Below are positions 54,374 to 64,000 of a DNA stretch of 64,000 bases, in pieces; the stretch's first letter is position 1; each line of letters begins with the position of its first letter. A program made the translations under genes and the position numbers. The notes under the pieces were generated by a model. The model worked only from the letters and a program-made list of their open reading frames with translations. It searched no databases and was not told where the DNA came from. The DNA comes from Thiorhodospira sibirica ATCC 700588 (GTDB lineage Bacteria; Pseudomonadota; Gammaproteobacteria; Ectothiorhodospirales; Ectothiorhodospiraceae): positions 2,360,516 through 2,424,515 of the forward strand of contig NZ_MU255056.1 of assembly GCF_000227725.2 (NCBI RefSeq), in the 5' to 3' direction.

Positions 54374-55459
54374 TTACAGCACTGCACGCGGATAAGAACC
54401 GAGCACCCGCACCAGTTCGGCTTCGTGGCGCAGGCTGTTGAGCGCTTTTTGTACGCGGGCCTCGTCTTGATGGCCTTCGCAATCAATAAAGAAGACATAT
54501 TCCCAATTGGCGCGGCGGGAGGGCCGCGATTCCAGTCGGGTCATGCTGATGCCGTTGTGAGCCAGTGGGGCGAGCAGGTCATATAACAAACCTGGGCGGT
54601 TGGGACTGGAGATCAGTAAGGAGGTTTTATCCTGCCCGGAGGATGGAAACTGGGTGGCGCCGATGATCAAAAAGCGTGTGGTGTTTTCCGGATGATCTTC
54701 AATATTGCGACGCTGCATCTGCAGGCCATAAAGCTCTGCCGCCGTTTCGCCGGCAATCGCCCCGGTGCCCGGCTCGGTGGCTGCACGCCGGGCGGCCTCG
54801 GCATTGCTGCTGCAGGTCATGCGCTCGGCCTGGGACAGGTTGGCATCCAGCCATTCGCGGCATTGCGCCAGGGATTGCTGGTGGGAGTAGATGCGCTTGA
54901 TCTGGCGCAGATCGGTTTCGTTGCTCAACAGGTGGTGATGAATACGCAGCTGCACCTCGCCGCAGATTTTCAGCGGTGAAAGCATGAACATATCCAGGGT
55001 ATGCGTCACCATGCCCTCGGTGGAGTTTTCAATCGGCACCACGCCATAATGCGCGCTGCCGGATTCCACCTCGCGGAATACCTCATCAATGGCACTGAGT
55101 GCCTGGGTTTTGACCGAGTGTCCGAAGTGTTTGAGCGCGGCGGCCTGGGTAAAGGTGCCCTCCGGCCCGAGAAAGGCAATCAGCAAGGGCTTTTCCAGCG
55201 CCAGACAGGCGGACATGATTTCCCGAAACAGGCGGGTCATCTCTTCGCTGGGCAAGGGGCCAGGATTTTGGCTTTGTATGCGGCGCAATACCTGGGCCTC
55301 ACGCTCCGGGCGGTAAAAATCTGCCTGCGGGTCCTGGGCCCGCTTGATGGTAGCAACCGCCTGCGCACACTGTGCCCGCTCACTGATTAACTGCATGATG
55401 GAATCATCAATGGCGTCAATTCGTGTGCGAATGGCACTCAGCTCATCACCCTGGCTCAT
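54374..55459 (-). CDS. pheA: Chorismate mutase / prephenate dehydratase
   Basis: About 361 residues, bifunctional P-protein of phenylalanine synthesis. The ATG at 55459 follows AAAGG; TTG 55468 lies just upstream. The AroQ chorismate mutase domain (about 5-90) has LSAIRTRIDAIDDSIMQLISERAQCAQAVATIK. Prephenate dehydratase (95-275) has AFLGPEGTFTQAAALKHFG and the catalytic NTTRFLIIG (T-R-F). The ACT domain (280-361) has PNRPGLLYDLLAPLAHNGISMTRLESRPSR, whose ESRP motif binds phenylalanine. Feedback inhibition is therefore expected. It starts 25 bases upstream of serA's end. Confidence 0.96.
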   Translation of the reverse strand: MSQGDELSAIRTRIDAIDDSIMQLISERAQCAQAVATIKRAQDPQADFYRPEREAQVLRRIQSQNPGPLPSEEMTRLFREIMSACLALEKPLLIAFLGPEGTFTQAAALKHFGHSVKTQALSAIDEVFREVESGSAHYGVVPIENSTEGMVTHTLDMFMLSPLKICGEVQLRIHHHLLSNETDLRQIKRIYSHQQSLAQCREWLDANLSQAERMTCSSNAEAARRAATEPGTGAIAGETAAELYGLQMQRRNIEDHPENTTRFLIIGATQFPSSGQDKTSLLISSPNRPGLLYDLLAPLAHNGISMTRLESRPSRRANWEYVFFIDCEGHQDEARVQKALNSLRHEAELVRVLGSYPRAVL

Positions 55460-55483
55460 CAGACTCAACCTTTGCTCTGCACG

Positions 55484-56647
55484 TTAAAGCACACGCACCT
55501 TCAACACCCCGTCAATGCGGGCGATGTTGTCGGCGGTTTCGCTGTCAATTTCGGATTCCACATCCATCAGGCTGTAGGCCAGCTCGCCACGGGATTCATT
55601 CACCAGATGCACGATATTGACCCCGGCCTTACCCAGTACATGCGAGATTTGCCCCACCATATCCGGGACGTTACGATTGATCACCGCAATGCGTGCGCGT
55701 CCGGCCCGCGTAAGTTCCACGTTAGGCAGATTTACGGAGTTGCGCAGATTGCCATTTTCCAGATAATCACGCACCTGATCTGCCACCATGATGGCGCAGT
55801 TGTCTTCAGCCTCGGTGGTGGAGGCGCCCAGATGCGGCAGGGCGATGACTTTGGGGTGTTGTTTGACGGCCTCGGTCGGGAAGTCGCTGACATAGCTGTG
55901 CAGGCGCCCGGTTTCCAGCGCTGCCAGTACCGCCTGCTCATCGACCACCCGATCGCGGGCAAAATTTAAAACCACCGAGCCCGGACGCATCAGACCGATG
56001 CGTTCGGCATTGAGCAGGTGACGGGTGTGCTCATTGAGCGGTACATGGAAGCTGACCATATCGCTGTGTCTTAATAATTCATCCACCGACAGCGCCTGTT
56101 GCACCTGGGCCGATAAACGCCAGGCACTTTGTACGGTGATTTTCGGATCAAAGCCGATCACCTTCATGCCCAGGCCCACCGCAGCATTGGCCACCTGCAC
56201 ACCGATCGCTCCCAGCCCGACCACGCCCAGGGTACGTCCCGGCAGCTCAAAACCGGCAAAGCGTTTTTTGCCTGCCTCAACCTGTTTTTCCAGGGCCTCG
56301 CCAGTGGCATCCAGAGAGCGGGTGTAGTCCCAGGCGGCGCACAGATTGCGTGCCGCCAGCAGCATTCCGGCAATCACCAGCTCCTTGACTGCATTGGCGT
56401 TGGCGCCGGGGGCATTGAACACCGCCACACCAAACTCACCCAGACGATCCACCGGGATATTGTTGACTCCGGCTCCGGCCCGCCCTACCGCCTTAAGGGT
56501 CGGGGAAACCGGCATGTCATGCATATTGTAGGAGCGTAGCAGAATGGCATCCGGCTGCTTGATCTCTGAGGCGATCTCGTAGTGGTCGCGGGGCAGACGA
56601 TCCAGCCCCTTGGGCGAGATGTTATTCAGCGTCAGTATTTTGTACAT
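55484..56647 (-). CDS. serA: D-3-phosphoglycerate dehydrogenase (short type)
   Basis: 387 residues, first enzyme of serine synthesis. The Rossmann motif is GVVGLGAIGVQVANAA. The catalytic Arg, Glu and His regions are LNFARDRVVDEQAV, and LPHLGASTTEAEDNCA. The C-terminal ACT domain (about 315-387) has RIAVINRNVPDMVGQISHVLGKAGVNIVHLVNESRGELAYSLMDVE. There is no intervening domain, so it is the short PGDH. It is placed between serC and pheA, where E. coli-like genomes have serC directly followed by pheA in other species. Confidence 0.96.
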   Translation of the reverse strand: MYKILTLNNISPKGLDRLPRDHYEIASEIKQPDAILLRSYNMHDMPVSPTLKAVGRAGAGVNNIPVDRLGEFGVAVFNAPGANANAVKELVIAGMLLAARNLCAAWDYTRSLDATGEALEKQVEAGKKRFAGFELPGRTLGVVGLGAIGVQVANAAVGLGMKVIGFDPKITVQSAWRLSAQVQQALSVDELLRHSDMVSFHVPLNEHTRHLLNAERIGLMRPGSVVLNFARDRVVDEQAVLAALETGRLHSYVSDFPTEAVKQHPKVIALPHLGASTTEAEDNCAIMVADQVRDYLENGNLRNSVNLPNVELTRAGRARIAVINRNVPDMVGQISHVLGKAGVNIVHLVNESRGELAYSLMDVESEIDSETADNIARIDGVLKVRVL

Positions 56648-56741
56648 GATGGTGGATATCCTGGGTTAGAGATGGGACCGCGCCGCGTTCGCTGCACAGC
56701 GTACTTAAACGGCATAGCGGCGGCTACGCAGTCCCAAGGCA

Positions 56742-57830
56742 TTAGCCGTGGGTACGTTCAAATTCCGCCATGAAGGCAATCAAGGCATCCACACCGGCCT
56801 CGGGCAGGGCGTTATAGATGCTGGCGCGCATCCCGCCGACCGAGCGATGCCCTTTGAGCGCCACCAAACCGGCCTGCTTGGCCTGGCTTAAAAATTCGCC
56901 ATCCAGCTCAGGATTGGCTAGGGTAAAGGGGATGTTCATCCACGAGCGGCCATCCAGGCGCACCGGATTGTGATAAAACCCAGAGCCATCAATCGCGGCA
57001 TAGAGTTTTGCGGCTTTGCGCTGGTTGATCTGCCCCATCGCTTCCAGCCCACCCTGGGCTTTGAGCCATTTAAACACCAGCCCGGCCAGATACCAGGAAT
57101 AGGTCGGCGGGGTGTTATACATGGAGTCGTTTTCGGCCTGCACCTGATAATTCAGGAAGGTGGGCGTGGCCGGGAGTGCCTGACCCAGCAAATCCTCGCG
57201 CACAATCACCACCGCAAGCCCAGCCGGCCCGATGTTTTTCTGTGCCCCGGCATAGATCAGGCCAAAGCGGGACACATCCAGCGGACGCGATAAAATGGTC
57301 GAGGACATATCCGCCACCAAGGGCACCGCCCCGGTTTCGGGAATCCAGTGAAATTCCAACCCGCCGATGGTTTCATTGGGGGTGTAGTGCAGATAGGCGG
57401 CATTCGGGTCACACTGCCAACTGGCCTGTTCGGGAATGTGGTGGAATTGATCGGCCTCGCTGCTGGCCACCACATTGACCTTGGCAAATTTTTTCGCCTC
57501 GCTGATGGCCTTTTTCGACCACGCGCCGGTGTTTACATAATCCGCTCCTTCGCGCCCACGCAGCAGATTCAGCGGAATGGCGGCAAACTGGCCCGTCGCT
57601 CCGCCCTGTAAAAACAATACTTTATAATTACTCGGTATGTTAAGCAGATCGCGCAAATCCTGCTCAGCGGCCTCAGCCACGGCCATAAATTCCTTGCCGC
57701 GATGGCTCATTTCCATAATCGAACAGCCGGTACCGGCAAAATCCAGCATCTCCTCACGCGCCGTTTCCAAGACCGCTTCAGGCAAAATGGCCGGGCCTGC
57801 GCTGAAATTAAACACTCGTTTGCTTGTCAC
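56742..57830 (-). CDS. serC: Phosphoserine aminotransferase
   Basis: 362 residues, PLP class V aminotransferase converting 3-phosphohydroxypyruvate to phosphoserine. It has [46 protein letters not shown], the PLP-Lys in [25 protein letters not shown], and [26 protein letters not shown] at the C-terminus. With serA it gives two adjacent steps of serine synthesis. The spacer to gyrA (57831-57977) shows no clear terminator. Confidence 0.97.
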   Translation of the reverse strand: MTSKRVFNFSAGPAILPEAVLETAREEMLDFAGTGCSIMEMSHRGKEFMAVAEAAEQDLRDLLNIPSNYKVLFLQGGATGQFAAIPLNLLRGREGADYVNTGAWSKKAISEAKKFAKVNVVASSEADQFHHIPEQASWQCDPNAAYLHYTPNETIGGLEFHWIPETGAVPLVADMSSTILSRPLDVSRFGLIYAGAQKNIGPAGLAVVIVREDLLGQALPATPTFLNYQVQAENDSMYNTPPTYSWYLAGLVFKWLKAQGGLEAMGQINQRKAAKLYAAIDGSGFYHNPVRLDGRSWMNIPFTLANPELDGEFLSQAKQAGLVALKGHRSVGGMRASIYNALPEAGVDALIAFMAEFERTHG

Positions 57831-57977
57831 TGTAAAAGCACTCCGTCATGCCTAGGTTGTTATTTTAAAAAATCACCGGCCTGCGCCGCGGCAGACAGGC
57901 AGGCGGTTTAGCGCAAGCACCAAACCGCCGAAAGCCTTGCGTTTTTAGGCCGCGCTGGTGAGCGGCGCTTCCCATGC

Positions 57978-60578
57978 TCAAGGTGCATCGGCCACCGCAT
58001 CATCGGGCGCTGCGTCAGTGGGCGCTTCTGGCTCGGCCCCTTCGTCATCGCCGTTGAGATTATCAATCCGCGCCAATTCCACCAAACGCTCGCCAGCGCT
58101 GAGGCGAATCAGACGCACCCCTTGGGTATTGCGGCTGATCACTGAAATATCCGCCACCGGGGTGCGTACCAGCGTCCCGGCGTCGGTAATCAGCATCATC
58201 TCATCATCCTGATTGACCAGCGTAGCCCCGACCACCGGCCCATTACGCTCACTGGGCTTGATGGCAATCACGCCCTGGGTACCGCGCCCTTTGCAGGGGA
58301 ATTCCTCAACGGGTGTGCGCTTGCCATAGCCGTTGGCGGTGGCGATTAACACCGTCCCCTCGGCCACCGTCAGCAAGGAAATCACCTTATCCTGGGGCTG
58401 CATCCGCACCCCGCGCACCCCGGTCGCCGTGCGTCCCATCGCCCGCACCTCGCCTTCGCTAAAGCGCACCGCCTTGCCCGCTGAGGTCAGCAGCATGATA
58501 TCGCGCTGGCCATCGGTGAGCTGCACATCCACCAGTTGATCCTCATCGCGCAGATCAACGGCAATGATGCCGTTGCTGCGCGGGCGCGAAAATTCAACCA
58601 GGGGGGTTTTTTTCACGGTGCCTTTTTGGGTGGCCATGAATACGAACAAGTCTTCGCTGTAGGTGCGCACCGGCAAAATGGCATTAACGCGCTCGCCGTC
58701 TTCCAGCGGCAACAGATTAACAATCGGTTTGCCGCGTGCCGTGCGCGAACCTTGCGGCAATTCATACACCTTCAGCCAGTAAGCCTTGCCGCGACTGGAA
58801 AAGCATAAAATCGTGTCGTGGGTATTGGTAACCACCAGCCGGTCAATGAAATCCTCGTCGCGCACGGTGGTTGCCGACTTGCCGCGTCCACCCCGGCGCT
58901 GCGCCCGGTAATCGGTCAAGGGCTGATACTTGGCATACCCGGCATGGGAGAGCGTGACCACCACATCTTCCTCGGTGATCAGATCTTCCAGTTGCAGGGC
59001 ATGTTGACTGGCAACGATCTCGGTGCGGCGGACATCGCCAAACTGCGCACGGATGGCCTCCAGCTCTTCACGGATCACCGCCAGCAAGCGCGGCGGATGC
59101 TCCAAAATCTCCAGCAGATCACGAATGCGCTCCAGCAGTTCCTGATATTCGCCGATGACCTTATCCTGCTCAAGCCCGGTCAGACGATGCAGGCGCAAAT
59201 CCAAAATCGCCTGCGCTTGGGCCTCGGACAGATAATAGCTGCTGTCATGCAGCCCAAGCCCTGCGTCTAAACCTTCAGGACGCGAGGCATAAGCCCCGGC
59301 CCGCGCCAGCAAGTCGGTGACCACCCCAGGTCGCCAGCCCTGCGCCAGCAAAGCCTCACGCGCCTGCGCCGGACCTGTGGCCTGCTTGATCAAGGCAATG
59401 ACCGCATCAATATTGGCCAACGCCACCGCCAGCCCTTCCAGCAGATGCGCCCGTTCGCGGGATTTGCGCAAGGTATACACCGTGCGCCGCGTCACCACCT
59501 CACGGCGATGGCGCAAAAAAGCCTCCAGGCATTGCTTGAGATTCAAGGTGCGCGGCTGCCCATCAAGCAGCGCCACCATATTGATCCCAAAAACATTCTG
59601 CATCTGCGTATGCTGATACAGATTATTCAGCACCACATCGGCCAGCTCACCGCGCTTAAGCTCAATATAAATGCGCATGCCGTCTTTATCGGATTCATCG
59701 CGCAGCTCCGAGATCCCTTCCAGCTTTTTATCCTTGACCAGTTCAGCAATTTTTTCCTGCAGACGGGCCTTATTGACCTGATAGGGCAGCTCCGTGACGA
59801 TAATCGCCTGTCTGCCGGTTTTATCCTGGGTTTCTATATGGGTGCGGGCACGCACATAAATACGCCCGCGTCCGCTGTGATAGGCATCATGAATCCCCTG
59901 GGCGCCGTTAATGATGCCCGCCGTGGGAAAATCCGGCCCCGGCAGGTGTGCCATCAATTCGGCAATACTGAGCTCCGGCTGATCAATCAGGGCAATGCAG
60001 GCGCTAATGACCTCGTTGAGATTATGCGGGGGGATATTGGTCGCCATACCCACCGCAATGCCGGTGGAACCATTGACCAAGAGATTGGGCACCCGCGTGG
60101 GCAAGACGCTGGGCTCAGATTCGCTGCCGTCATAGTTATCGACAAAATCAACGGTCTCCTTGTCAATATCGGCCAAAAGCTCATGGGCAATGCGCGCCAT
60201 ACGGGCCTCGGTATAACGCATCGCTGCCGGGGAATCGCCATCCACCGAGCCAAAGTTACCCTGCCCATCGACCAGCATATAACGCATGGAAAAGGGCTGG
60301 GCCATGCGCACCAGGGTGTCATACACCGCCGTATCGCCGTGGGGATGGTATTTACCGATACAGTCACCGACAATGCGCGCCGATTTTTTATAGGCCTTGT
60401 TCCAGTCATTGCCCAGATCATGCATCGCAAACAACACCCGCCGATGCACCGGCTTTAAACCATCACGCGCATCGGGCAGGGCCCGCCCGATGATCACACT
60501 CATCGCATAGTCCAGATAGGACTGGCGCATTTCGTCTTCTAGATTGACGGGAAAGATTTCTTCGGCAAATTGAGCCAT
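57978..60578 (-). CDS. gyrA: DNA gyrase subunit A
   Basis: 866 residues. The breakage-reunion domain has [22 protein letters not shown], the quinolone-determining region [21 protein letters not shown] and the active-site Tyr in [11 protein letters not shown]. The C-terminal DNA-wrapping domain has the GyrA box Q-R-R-G-G-R-G (about residue 560) and six blades. A Thr occupies the position of E. coli Ser83, as is natural in Pseudomonas. The tail is acidic and Ala/Pro/Asp-rich. Upstream on this strand is 98 bases to the diguanylate cyclase gene. Confidence 0.98.
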   Translation of the reverse strand: MAQFAEEIFPVNLEDEMRQSYLDYAMSVIIGRALPDARDGLKPVHRRVLFAMHDLGNDWNKAYKKSARIVGDCIGKYHPHGDTAVYDTLVRMAQPFSMRYMLVDGQGNFGSVDGDSPAAMRYTEARMARIAHELLADIDKETVDFVDNYDGSESEPSVLPTRVPNLLVNGSTGIAVGMATNIPPHNLNEVISACIALIDQPELSIAELMAHLPGPDFPTAGIINGAQGIHDAYHSGRGRIYVRARTHIETQDKTGRQAIIVTELPYQVNKARLQEKIAELVKDKKLEGISELRDESDKDGMRIYIELKRGELADVVLNNLYQHTQMQNVFGINMVALLDGQPRTLNLKQCLEAFLRHRREVVTRRTVYTLRKSRERAHLLEGLAVALANIDAVIALIKQATGPAQAREALLAQGWRPGVVTDLLARAGAYASRPEGLDAGLGLHDSSYYLSEAQAQAILDLRLHRLTGLEQDKVIGEYQELLERIRDLLEILEHPPRLLAVIREELEAIRAQFGDVRRTEIVASQHALQLEDLITEEDVVVTLSHAGYAKYQPLTDYRAQRRGGRGKSATTVRDEDFIDRLVVTNTHDTILCFSSRGKAYWLKVYELPQGSRTARGKPIVNLLPLEDGERVNAILPVRTYSEDLFVFMATQKGTVKKTPLVEFSRPRSNGIIAVDLRDEDQLVDVQLTDGQRDIMLLTSAGKAVRFSEGEVRAMGRTATGVRGVRMQPQDKVISLLTVAEGTVLIATANGYGKRTPVEEFPCKGRGTQGVIAIKPSERNGPVVGATLVNQDDEMMLITDAGTLVRTPVADISVISRNTQGVRLIRLSAGERLVELARIDNLNGDDEGAEPEAPTDAAPDDAVADAP

Positions 60579-60676
60579 TCAGGTGAAGTATCTTGTTTTA
60601 GGGTTTGGTAAGGCGCAAAGCCAAGCTGCACAGCGCGGTATGACATCATTCTACCACATTGCACGCCAGCCCGCGC

Positions 60677-63262
60677 CTAAGCATGACATACCTGATTGCG
60701 GCCCTGGTGTTTAGCCGCGTACATGGCTTGATCGGCCTGGCGAAAGAGGGTGGTGCTGTCCTGGGCATGGTCGGGATACAGCGCAAGGCCGATGCTGCAT
60801 GACAGGTGCAGCTGCAAATCTTCATAGGCGATGGGCAGCTCCAATTGCTGGCGGATTTTTTCGGCAGTGAGACAGGCATCCGTAAGGCGGTTGACCTGAT
60901 GCAGCAGGATGACAAACTCATCGCCGCCGATGCGCCCGACGGTATCCGCCTGGCGCAGGGTGTTTTGCATCCGCCGGGCAACCACTTGCAGCACCACATC
61001 GCCCACCGCATGACCGTGGGTGTCGTTGATGGGCTTGAAGCGATCCAGATCGACAAACATCAAGGCGACACGCTTTTGCTGACGTTTAGCGAGATTGAGC
61101 GCATATTCAAGCCGCTCGGTAAAGAAGCTGCGGTTAGGGAGTCCGGTCAGGGCATCGTGGCTGGCGATGTGGTTAAGCTGTGCTTCCATCTGTTTGCGGG
61201 CGCTGATGTCACGGGCAATACCTTGCAGGCCAATGGTTTGTCCCTGAGGGTCAAAACGCGGCGAGGCATTGGCTAAAAGCCAGCACCACTGGCCGTCTTG
61301 GTGTCTAACGCGGTACTCAATACCGCCTTGCTTTTGTCCGGTACGCAATACCCGCTGTAAAAACGCTATACAACGTGGCAGATCCTCGGGATGTATAAAG
61401 CGGTCGATATGCTGACCCATGACCTCGCCGGTATCATGCCCCAGCATTTCAGTCCAGTTTGGCGAGACATAGGTGAGTACGCCATCGGGTGTGACGGAAA
61501 ATATAATGTCATTGGCATTTTCGACAAAGGCACGAAAGGTTGCCTCACTGTCTTTGAGCGCCGCTTCCAGGGCCTTGCGTTGGGTGACATCCTGGGCGTA
61601 GCCGGTCCAGATCGTGCTGCCATCGGCTTGTGGCTGCGGGCTGTCGTTGGCCTCGATCCACAGACTATGCCCATCACGATGCTGCATGCGAAACATCCCA
61701 TGCCAGGTGTGCAAGGTGTCTGCGGTGGCCAGTCCTTCTTTAAGCACCTGCTCGCGCTGCGTCGCATCAATGGCGACAATCAGCTGTTTAATATCCGCCA
61801 TCACCTGCGCCGGGCTGATGCCCAGCAGGCGCTGCACCCCTTCGCTGATATATTGGCAATGCAACTGTCCACGGGTATCCAGTTGCATCTGATAGACAAA
61901 GCCTGGGATATTGTGGGTGATATTTTCCAGCCGACGTTGATAGGTGAAGCGTTCGGTCATATCACGCGCCACCCCCAGAATCATGCCCACGGCCCCTTGC
62001 GGATCAGCTACCGGATTGAGCACGATCATGCTGATACGCTCGGCATCGCCCACAGGCTGTGTCTCTTCATAGCTCACCGGGCGTTGTTGCTTCACACAGC
62101 GCTGACAATAGGTACGCAGGCTGGCCGCCTGACGGGGTGTTAAAACGGCCTGCAGGGGCTGTCTGTTGATTTCATGTGCGGCCTTGCCCAGACTCTGGGC
62201 ATAGGTGACATTGCAGGCCAGGTAGCGAAATGCCTGCCCCTGGTCATCCACCTGCAACAAAAAAATGGCATCGGAAACGCTGCTAAACAGGCTTTGATAG
62301 AGGGTTTGGGTGCGGCGCTCATCCATAAAGGCGCGGTGCAGGCGGTAAGCCACCAGGCCCGCCAAGAGATTAAAGATCAGCCAGAATAGCGTCAGTCCTG
62401 CCGTATACTGACGCCAGACGGCAAGTTCTTCGTCCAGCTGGACCCCGGCAGCAATCAATAGATCAAAGTCCTCAATGGGTTTAAACGCCACCATGCGCTG
62501 GCCACCGTCCAGCGCCTGCGGGATTTTTTGCGTCACGAGGGTGTGCAAGGGCAGCAGGTTGTGTAGCAGCGCAGAGAGATCGGTGCCAATCTCAACCGGT
62601 CGTGTGGGCGCCCTGGCAATCAGCTTGCCGTTTTGGTGAATCAGCGCCACCGACAGATGCTCACCGCGTAACAAAGCCTGGAGATGATCTTGCCACGCCT
62701 GGATATGAATAATCGCCACGCCCACCCCCAGCAAAGTGCCGCACTCATCGCGTACCGGACGCGACAGACCGAAAAACCAGGCATTATCGTAGACCAATGA
62801 GATCTGCGGCGGCGTGACGAAGGCCCGATAGGTGCGGTTTTCGAGATGATGCCGGTAATAGTCGCGCATCCGTACATCCGGCATCGGTCGGTTCCCTGAC
62901 CAGTTCACAATCTGCCCCTGAGCATCCAAAATCAGCAGCTCCATGATCATGGGATTAGTATCCTTGCGCTGCTTGAGGATCTCGCGGATCAGATCCCGTT
63001 CGTCCACGGCGTGCGTGTTGGCAAAAAAACGCTGCCCGGCCTCCTGAATCAGGCGATCCAGATCTACCAGCAAAGCCTGCGTCAACAGCACATGCGTATG
63101 CGCCGTTTCCAGCGCGGTCATCTCGGCCTGGCTATGAATCTGGCGGTAATGGCTGCGGCTGCTGTACACCGCAAACAGGGCCGTAAACAGCAACAGCATC
63201 AGCCAGATCACATAAGGCCGCCGCAGGGCATGAAAAAGACGTGGTATCCAGGAAAACAGCAT
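60677..63262 (-). CDS. Membrane-bound PAS-GGDEF diguanylate cyclase
   Basis: 861 residues. TM1 (about 18-35), a periplasmic dCache-like sensor (40-285) with LILDAQGQIVNWSGNRPMPDVRMRDYYRHHLENRTYRAF, and TM2 (290-312) precede three PAS/PAC units (about 325-440, 445-560, 570-690). GGDEF follows (700-861) with RIGGDEF near 775 and the inhibitory site RQAD five residues before it, so product inhibition is expected. There is no EAL domain. It should make c-di-GMP in response to an extracellular ligand. Confidence 0.95.
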   Translation of the reverse strand: MLFSWIPRLFHALRRPYVIWLMLLLFTALFAVYSSRSHYRQIHSQAEMTALETAHTHVLLTQALLVDLDRLIQEAGQRFFANTHAVDERDLIREILKQRKDTNPMIMELLILDAQGQIVNWSGNRPMPDVRMRDYYRHHLENRTYRAFVTPPQISLVYDNAWFFGLSRPVRDECGTLLGVGVAIIHIQAWQDHLQALLRGEHLSVALIHQNGKLIARAPTRPVEIGTDLSALLHNLLPLHTLVTQKIPQALDGGQRMVAFKPIEDFDLLIAAGVQLDEELAVWRQYTAGLTLFWLIFNLLAGLVAYRLHRAFMDERRTQTLYQSLFSSVSDAIFLLQVDDQGQAFRYLACNVTYAQSLGKAAHEINRQPLQAVLTPRQAASLRTYCQRCVKQQRPVSYEETQPVGDAERISMIVLNPVADPQGAVGMILGVARDMTERFTYQRRLENITHNIPGFVYQMQLDTRGQLHCQYISEGVQRLLGISPAQVMADIKQLIVAIDATQREQVLKEGLATADTLHTWHGMFRMQHRDGHSLWIEANDSPQPQADGSTIWTGYAQDVTQRKALEAALKDSEATFRAFVENANDIIFSVTPDGVLTYVSPNWTEMLGHDTGEVMGQHIDRFIHPEDLPRCIAFLQRVLRTGQKQGGIEYRVRHQDGQWCWLLANASPRFDPQGQTIGLQGIARDISARKQMEAQLNHIASHDALTGLPNRSFFTERLEYALNLAKRQQKRVALMFVDLDRFKPINDTHGHAVGDVVLQVVARRMQNTLRQADTVGRIGGDEFVILLHQVNRLTDACLTAEKIRQQLELPIAYEDLQLHLSCSIGLALYPDHAQDSTTLFRQADQAMYAAKHQGRNQVCHA

Positions 63263-63360
63263 CGGTGGTGAGATCCTTCACGCAAAAAATAAACTTTTGA
63301 TATTATTCTTGTCTCTTTATCTTTGAATGCTAAACAGGCACAACACATCGTCAATGCTTA

Positions 63361-63829
63361 GGGAAGCTCTGAATAACTCCGCATTTTTGCGATAATTCAC
63401 TCATCAGTCAATCAATCGGTATTTGCCCCATGGATCAGATGAGCTTTGCTGACATTGAATCCCAGAATAAGAAGCGCAAGACGCGACGTGAGCTGTTCCT
63501 TGAGCGAATGGACAGACACATTCCCTGGTCTGTGCTGGTCAAGAAGCTCAAGGCGCATGACTCCAAGGGGCGCGTTGGCCGTCCTCCATATCCCTTGGAG
63601 ATGATGCTCCGGATTCATTGCATGCAGCGGTTCTACAACCTCAGTGATCCGGGGATGGAAGACGCGCTCTACGAAATCGAGAGCCTGCGCCGATTTGCAG
63701 GTCTGCGCCTTGGTGAGCGGATCCCCGATGAAACACCCATCCTCAACGTTCGCCATTTTCTGGAGGAGGACCCGCGTGGTGAGAAGTTGTTTAAGGAAAT
63801 CAACGCCTCCCTTGGCGATCATGATCTGA
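63361..63829 (+). mobile_element. Truncated IS5-family element
   Basis: GGGAAGCTCTGAATAAC at 63361 is a plausible left terminal repeat, preceded by CTTA, which fits IS5 target preference. The transposase frame starts at 63430 and is cut short near 63829 by a second element. Confidence 0.6.
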
Positions 63830-63864
63830 GAGGCTGTTTGGAAATTAATCGCGTAATGGCTTAA
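63430..63864 (+). pseudogene. IS5-family transposase, N-terminal fragment
   Basis: About 133 residues match IS5-type transposases (MDQMSFADIESQNKKRKTRRELFLERMDRHIPW, then GRPPYPLEMMLRIHCMQRFYNLSDPGMEDALYEIESLRRFAGL). The last 11 residues (GCLEINRVMA) belong to the second inserted sequence. The DDE catalytic core is missing, so the fragment cannot transpose. Confidence 0.85.
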
Positions 63865-64000
63865 CCTACGATTTTTTCTAGGAAGTGGCCCACATGCCCC
63901 AGAAATGCAGCAAGAAGATTCGACAAAAAACGCTACCCGAGTCACCTCAGCGACGGCGCCTGGAAGGCGATCAAGCCGCTGTTGCCGGGCGCCCCGGTCG
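63829..64000 (+). mobile_element. Second IS5-like element inserted into the first (runs off the window)
   Basis: From about 63829 (GAGAGGCTGTTTGG) the sequence differs from the first element. From 63894 it encodes MPQKCSKK, and after a one-base frame change near 63918 it continues as FDKKRYPSHLSDGAWKAIKPLLPGAPV, the N-terminus of an IS5/IS1031-type transposase. The extra base breaks the frame unless it is a sequencing error or programmed shift. Confidence 0.6.

Noticed and set aside
57978..60578. GyrA Thr in the Ser83 position as a quinolone-resistance mutation
   Set aside because: Thr occurs naturally at this position in several gammaproteobacteria such as Pseudomonas, so it is not evidence of selection.
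1..64000. CRISPR arrays or prophage
   Set aside because: No regularly spaced short direct repeats and no capsid, tail, terminase or phage integrase genes are visible.

Overview
The window looks like a chromosomal segment of a moderately GC-rich gammaproteobacterium. MutS, DksA, ErpA, GyrA, PheA, the complete rsx/rnf set and the SerC-GyrA neighbourhood are all of gammaproteobacterial type. The mix of menaquinone genes (menF, menD, menB), a cbb3-oxidase assembly factor (CcoS), propionyl-CoA synthetase, a type I secretion exporter and many PAS/GGDEF/EAL sensors suggests a respiratory, environmentally responsive organism. I cannot name the genus from sequence alone.

Layout. 1-4 kb: the end of nth, then a lipoprotein, a VWA protein and an ABC ATPase that together resemble part of the PpkA-TagT module of type VI secretion. 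4-9 kb: mutS and prpE, with terminators and a REP-like repeat. 9.2-14.1 kb: tRNA-Lys and a complete type I secretion exporter (TolC, ABC, HlyD) with no visible substrate. 14.1-18.4 kb: a possible small RNA or leader, then menFDB. 18.4-21.8 kb: repeats, erpA, a lipoate ligase and glyA. 21.9-32 kb: a very large hybrid histidine kinase next to a periplasmic binding protein, thiD-thiE, a tail-anchored response regulator and an HDOD protein. 32-37.5 kb: two tandem Slp lipoproteins, an ISNCY-type element, dksA, a second copy of a 335-bp repeat, and an ATPase with a nuclease-like C-terminus. 37.7-43.8 kb: a CheB-CheR-PAS fusion coupled to a GGDEF-EAL protein. 43.8-45.3 kb: isolated ccoS, a GspJ-like prepilin, tRNA-Ser and a small membrane protein. 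45.7-51.3 kb: rsxABCDGE and rnfH. 51.4-53 kb: an orphan membrane protein and a decayed IS1-type element. 53-63.3 kb, all on the minus strand: a GNAT-like protein, ferredoxin, pheA, serA, serC, gyrA and a diguanylate cyclase. The window ends in nested IS5-type elements.

The most unusual things are non-coding. A 335-bp, hairpin-rich repeat occurs in two inverted copies that differ mainly in one hairpin. A short REP family has five copies whose stems change in a compensatory way. A strongly structured cassette with G-U-compatible stems sits inside the IS1-type transposase. Among proteins, the VWA/ABC pair without its permease, the tail-anchored response regulator, and the ATPase/PD-(D/E)XK protein deserve attention. 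Computations I could not run (homology searches, covariance models, promoter scoring) are named in each finding.
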